Shown here in pieces: positions 49,807-53,285 of a stretch of 53,285 nucleotides of DNA (position 1 is its first letter; each line of letters opens with the position of its first letter). The notes beneath the pieces are model-generated. The model was not told the origin of the DNA, did no database searches, and saw only the letters and a program-made list of their open reading frames with translations. Origin of the DNA: JACDCY01 sp964350145 (lineage in GTDB: Bacteria > Gemmatimonadota > Gemmatimonadetes > Gemmatimonadales > Gemmatimonadaceae); the NCBI GenBank assembly GCA_964350145.1, contig CAYGJL010000026.1, forward strand, positions 1 through 53,285, in the 5' to 3' direction. The position numbers and the translations under genes were made by a program.

Positions 49807-50640
49807 TCAGACTCGCGCACGCGTCCACAGGTCCACCGCCTGCGCAATCAGGTGGTCGAGCTGCGGGAGCGGGATCATGTTGGGGCCGTCACTCGGCGCG
49901 GAATCCGGATCGGGATGCGTTTCGAGAAACAGTCCGTCCGCGCCGGCCGCTACGGCCGCCCGCGCGAGAACAGGAATGAATTCGCGCGCGCCACCGCTAC
50001 TGCCGCGTGCGCCCTGCCCCGGCCGCTGCACGCTGTGGGTAGCGTCGAAGATCGCCGGCGCCTTGCACGCCGCGCGCAGCCGCGCGAAGCCGCGCATGTC
50101 CACCACGAGATCGCCGTAGCCGAAGAAAGTACCTCGCTCCGTGACCGCCACTTCGCCGTTGCCCTGCGCCGACCGGACTTTCGCGACGGCGCCGGCCATT
50201 CCCTCCGGTTGCATCCACTGTCCCTTCTTCACATTGACCGCGCGTCCGGTGCGTCCCGCCGCGACGAGCAGGTCCGTCTGCCGGCAGAGGAACGCCGGGA
50301 TCTGCAGAGCGTCCGCGACTTCCGCCGCGGGCGCGCATTGATCCGGGAGGTGAACGTCGGTCAGTACACGCAGGCCGGTCTCACGCTTGATGCGCATGAG
50401 CGCGGAGAGCCCTTCGTCCATACCAGGGCCGCGCGCGGCGTCAACGTTAGACCGGTTGGCCTTGTCGAAGCTCGCCTTGAAGATCACCCCGCCCGGGACC
50501 CGCTCGGCTAGCCGAGCGAGCTTCTCGGCGACGCGCAGGTTGAGATCGTCGCTCTCGAGCACGCAGGGGCCCGCGATGAGAAAGAGTCGATCGGCCGGGA
50601 ACAACTCGATGCGCGCCGTCACGGGCGCGACGACCGCCAT
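49807..50640 (-). CDS. kdsA: 3-deoxy-8-phosphooctulonate synthase KdsA, metal-dependent type
   Basis: Condenses phosphoenolpyruvate and arabinose-5-phosphate to Kdo-8-P. 277 residues, a TIM barrel: FLIAGPCVLES (20-30), FKASFDKANRSN (about 55-66), VNVKKGQWMQPEGM and FDATHSVQRPGQ. Cys26 in AGPC occupies the position that is Cys in metal-dependent (Aquifex type) and Asn in metal-free (E. coli type) enzymes, so this one should need a divalent metal. ATG at 50640, 2 bp after pyrG. Confidence 0.96.
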   Translation of the reverse strand: MAVVAPVTARIELFPADRLFLIAGPCVLESDDLNLRVAEKLARLAERVPGGVIFKASFDKANRSNVDAARGPGMDEGLSALMRIKRETGLRVLTDVHLPDQCAPAAEVADALQIPAFLCRQTDLLVAAGRTGRAVNVKKGQWMQPEGMAGAVAKVRSAQGNGEVAVTERGTFFGYGDLVVDMRGFARLRAACKAPAIFDATHSVQRPGQGARGSSGGAREFIPVLARAAVAAGADGLFLETHPDPDSAPSDGPNMIPLPQLDHLIAQAVDLWTRARV

Positions 50641-50642
50641 GC

Positions 50643-52346
50643 TTACCTGGCGCCCGGGCTGACCATCACCGGCGTGTCGCCCCGCGCCTTCGCGCCGCCT
50701 TTCTTCGCATCGGTCTCGCCGCGCGACTTCTTCCGCGCGAGCGCGGCCTCGATGAAGCTCGCGAACAGCGGATGCGGGCGTGTCGGCCGCGACTTCAGCT
50801 CGGGATGGAACTGGCAGCCGACGTACCACGGGTGCTCCGGTAGCTCGACGATCTCCACCAGCGACTCGTCGGGCGAGAGCCCGCTGAGCACGAGCCCGTG
50901 CTGCTCGAAGCCGTCGCGGTACTTGTTCGATACCTCGTAGCGATGCCGATGCCGCTCGCTGATCTGAGCTTCACCGTATATCGCCGCCGCGCGCGTACAG
51001 GGAACCAGCTTGCAGGGATAAGCGCCCAGGCGCATCGTGCCGCCCATGTCTGTCACGTGCTGCTGCGATTCCATCAGTGAGATGACCGGATCGGGACACT
51101 CCGGCGCGAACTCGCTGGAGTCGCTGCCCTCGAGTCCCATGACGTTGCGGGCGAACTCTATGATCGCCGTCTGCATTCCGAGACATATGCCGAGGAACGG
51201 GAGTCCGGCCTCGCGCGCGTGGCGCACCGCCGCGACCATGCCGCCGACTCCGCGCACGCCGAATCCTCCGGGTACGAGCATGCCGTCGTAGTCGTTCAGC
51301 ACTTCGGCCGTCCGCTCCGCGGACGTGAACATGTCGCTCGACACCCAGGAGATGTCCACGCCGGCGTTGTTCGCGATACCGCCGTGGCCCAGCGCTTCAG
51401 CCACGCTCTTGTAGCTGTCCGCGAGCTGCGTGTACTTCCCGACGACCGCGATCTTCACGCGCTCCTTCGGGTGGCGGATGCGCTGCACCATCTCGCGCCA
51501 CTTGCTGAGGTCGGGCGAACGCTTGCCGAGTATTCCGAGCCGAAGCATCACGCGCTCGTCCAGTCCCTGCTCGTGGAATCGCAACGGGATCTCGTATATG
51601 GACGGCACGTCGCGCGCCTCGATCACCGCGCCTTCGTCCACGTTGCAGAAGAGCGCGATCTTGCGCTTCACGTCCTCCGACAGCGCGCGGTCCGTGCGGC
51701 AGATGAGGACGTCCGGCTGGATTCCGATCTGCATCAGCTCGCGCACCGAATGCTGCGTGGGCTTGGTCTTGACCTCGCCGGCGGCGCTGATGAAAGGCAC
51801 GAGCGTGAGGTGGATGAACACTGCGTTCTCGCGGCCGATCTCCTGCCGGAACTGCCGGATGGCCTCGAGGAACGGGAGCGACTCGATGTCGCCGACGGTG
51901 CCACCGATCTCGACAATCACGACGTCGTTGTCCACCGCGACCTTCTTCATCGCCGACTTGATCTCATCCGTAATGTGCGGGATGACCTGAACGGTGGAGC
52001 CGAGGTACTCGCCGCGCCGCTCCTTGGTTATGACGTCAAGGTAGATGCGGCCGGTGGTGACGTTGTTGTCCTGCGACACCGGCCGGTCTATGAACCGCTC
52101 ATAGTGGCCGAGGTCGAGATCAGTCTCGGCGCCATCGTCGGTGACATATACCTCGCCGTGCTGGAACGGCGACATCGTGCCGGGATCCACGTTGAGGTAC
52201 GGATCGAACTTCATGATCGTGACCTTCAGCCCGCGCTCGACCAGGAGGCGGCCGAGTGACGCGGCCGCGATCCCCTTGCCGAGCGAGGAGACCACCCCGC
52301 CGGTCACGAACACGTATCTCGTCTGCTGCTGTCGCGGAGGGGCCAT
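50643..52346 (-). CDS. pyrG: CTP synthase
   Basis: Makes CTP from UTP with glutamine. 567 residues: synthase domain with FVTGGVVSSLGKGIAAASL (about 13-31), the CTP-feedback region, and a glutamine amidotransferase domain with the catalytic Cys in FLGICLGMQTA and His/Glu in QFHPELKSRP. A Lys/Gly-rich tail of about 30 residues extends past E. coli PyrG. Placement between kdsB and kdsA fits CTP use by KdsB. Confidence 0.97.
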   Translation of the reverse strand: MAPPRQQQTRYVFVTGGVVSSLGKGIAAASLGRLLVERGLKVTIMKFDPYLNVDPGTMSPFQHGEVYVTDDGAETDLDLGHYERFIDRPVSQDNNVTTGRIYLDVITKERRGEYLGSTVQVIPHITDEIKSAMKKVAVDNDVVIVEIGGTVGDIESLPFLEAIRQFRQEIGRENAVFIHLTLVPFISAAGEVKTKPTQHSVRELMQIGIQPDVLICRTDRALSEDVKRKIALFCNVDEGAVIEARDVPSIYEIPLRFHEQGLDERVMLRLGILGKRSPDLSKWREMVQRIRHPKERVKIAVVGKYTQLADSYKSVAEALGHGGIANNAGVDISWVSSDMFTSAERTAEVLNDYDGMLVPGGFGVRGVGGMVAAVRHAREAGLPFLGICLGMQTAIIEFARNVMGLEGSDSSEFAPECPDPVISLMESQQHVTDMGGTMRLGAYPCKLVPCTRAAAIYGEAQISERHRHRYEVSNKYRDGFEQHGLVLSGLSPDESLVEIVELPEHPWYVGCQFHPELKSRPTRPHPLFASFIEAALARKKSRGETDAKKGGAKARGDTPVMVSPGAR

Positions 52347-52349
52347 TGA

Positions 52350-53105
52350 TTATCTCGCTGAGATCTCTGCCCAGCGCGCGTTCGCGTCCGCTAGGTCCTC
52401 TTCGGTGTCAATGCCCGCGTACGCGGGGCCGTGGGTGATCGCCACACCGAAAGTTATCCCCGCGGCCAGGGGCCGTAGCTGCTCCAGCCGCTCTATACTC
52501 TCCAGCGGATGCGCCGGCAGGGCGACCCATCGCTCGAGCGCGGCCTTCGTGTAGACGTACACTCCCAGGTGCTGGAGGATATTTCCTTCGATCGCTTCCT
52601 TGTCACTCCGGTCGCGCAGGTACGGTATGGGGGCGCGGGAGAAGTACAACGCGCGGCCGTCGTCGCCCAGGACGACTTTGACGATTCCCGGATCGTCGAG
52701 GATCCAGGGCTCGCCGGGTGCCGCGGCCGTCCCGACGTCGAAGGAATGCGTCGTCACCATCTCCTTCGCCGCGCACACCGCGTCGCCGCTCATGAACGGC
52801 TCGTCACCCTGGACGTTGACGAACACGTCGAAGTCGCCGAACTCGGGTTTCCTGGCGACCTCGGCCACACGGTCGGTGCCCGACTCGCACGTCTTCGACG
52901 TCATTACGACCTCAGCGCCGGCATCCGCCGCCGCCATCCGAACCGATTCGTCGTCGGTGGCGACCACGCACGCGTCGCCCAGATCCATGCTGGCTACGCG
53001 CTCCCAGACGCGCACGACGAGCGGCCGGCCGGCTAGATCTCTGAGGGGTTTTTGGGGGAGGCGCGTGGCGCCGAGGCGGGCGGGAATTACTACGAGCGTT
53101 CTCAT
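52350..53105 (-). CDS. kdsB: 3-deoxy-manno-octulosonate cytidylyltransferase KdsB
   Basis: Activates Kdo as CMP-Kdo for transfer to lipid A. 251 residues: VVIPARLGATRLPQKPLRDL at the N-terminus (nucleotide binding), VVATDDESVRMAA, VNVQGDEPFM (about 98-107) and HLGVYVYTKAALERW. First gene of the kdsB-rpoN run, 3 bp before pyrG. ATG at 53105. Confidence 0.96.
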   Translation of the reverse strand: MRTLVVIPARLGATRLPQKPLRDLAGRPLVVRVWERVASMDLGDACVVATDDESVRMAAADAGAEVVMTSKTCESGTDRVAEVARKPEFGDFDVFVNVQGDEPFMSGDAVCAAKEMVTTHSFDVGTAAAPGEPWILDDPGIVKVVLGDDGRALYFSRAPIPYLRDRSDKEAIEGNILQHLGVYVYTKAALERWVALPAHPLESIERLEQLRPLAAGITFGVAITHGPAYAGIDTEEDLADANARWAEISAR

Positions 53106-53144
53106 GCGTGAGCTGCCCTGGGGGCTGATTTAGTCACGCTCCGC

Positions 53145-53150
53145 AATATA
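53145..53150 (-). promoter_or_regulatory. Possible -10 box for the kdsB-rpoN operon
   Basis: Minus-strand TATATT 39 nt before the kdsB ATG, with no good -35 element. It is the best candidate in the 180-bp spacer. Confidence 0.3.
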
Positions 53151-53215
53151 GTCTGGTGGAGTCCGTGGGGATACGATAGACCAGAGAAAGCGCGTCGATT
53201 CCGGTGGCGGTCAGA

Positions 53216-53249
53216 GGCGATTGCGGACTGAGGACCCTTGCGGCCTCAG
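53216..53249 (+). repeat. Dispersed intergenic element, copy 2
   Basis: ggcga, then two heptamers (ttgcgga, ctgagga), then cccttgcggcctcag. It matches the minus strand of 16219-16259 in both flanks and in the phase of the 7-bp units, but has two units instead of three. Confidence 0.82.
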
Positions 53250-53285
53250 CAGTTGTCTTGAAAGTCAAGGGGTGGTCAGCGCTAC

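Noticed and set aside
1..53285. Prophage, transposase or integrase genes
   Set aside because: None of the recognisable proteins belongs to these classes; the only sign of transfer is the low-GC gene behind tRNA-Arg.

Overview
The window is about 53 kb of GC-rich bacterial chromosome, gene-dense, with almost every gene touching or overlapping the next through ATGA, GTGA or TGATG junctions. The gene set is that of a Gram-negative (diderm) bacterium that makes lipid A and Kdo. A fused lpxC-fabZ gene (a trait of the Bacteroidetes/Chlorobi/Gemmatimonadota side of the tree), high GC, bacillithiol-type bshC, a metal-type KdsA and a copper nitrite reductase together point to Gemmatimonadota or a close relative. 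This is an inference from gene content; no rRNA gene is present to confirm it.

Layout. (1) 299-10323, plus strand: outer-membrane and lipid A operon bamA-skp-lpxD-lpxC/fabZ-lpxA-oxidoreductase-lpxB-DUF374 acyltransferase-lpxK. (2) 10379-16031, plus: gdhA, rlmH, a methyltransferase, bshC, murJ. (3) 16273-21168: uvrC (plus) meeting a minus-strand two-component set (hybrid kinase with duplicated PAS domains, single-domain receiver, 94-residue dimerisation-domain-only protein). (4) 21334-28995, plus: radical SAM/DUF512 protein, der, plsY, gpsA, a MerR regulator, a glycosyltransferase, surE, pcm, an unknown gene, acyP. (5) 29102-35470: tRNA-Arg(CCT), a lower-GC gene, a small heme-copper-oxidase-like membrane protein, a Tat lipoprotein copper nitrite reductase, an App1-type phosphatase pseudogene, a YwaF-type membrane protein, a PAS histidine kinase, a lipoprotein, a YfgM-like protein. 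(6) 35703-43637, minus: dapF, a polyprenol-phosphate glycosyltransferase, a YfhO-type GT-C protein, a methyltransferase, an UPF0104 membrane protein, GT4 and GT2 glycosyltransferases, which together look like a glycan assembly group. (7) 43634-53105, minus: rpoN, lptB, lptA, lptC, kdsD, kdsC, kdsA, pyrG, kdsB, transcribed from kdsB towards rpoN, making CMP-Kdo and the LPS export machine.

Regions 1 and 7 belong together functionally: lipid A is built in 1, Kdo and LPS transport in 7, and the beta-barrel machinery that inserts the outer-membrane LPS exporter in 1. Not found in the window: an LpxH or LpxI hydrolase, a Kdo transferase, msbA, lptD/E/F/G.

The structure not explained by genes is a set of short tandem arrays with a strict 7-bp period, placed in the few real intergenic spacers (upstream of bamA, the rlmH-adjacent methyltransferase, uvrC, acyP, the tRNA, a glycosyltransferase and at the window end). 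The unit sequence differs between spacers but the period does not. In two cases the array abuts a -10 box lying only 5-6 nt from the start codon, suggesting leaderless transcripts driven next to a potentially length-variable repeat.
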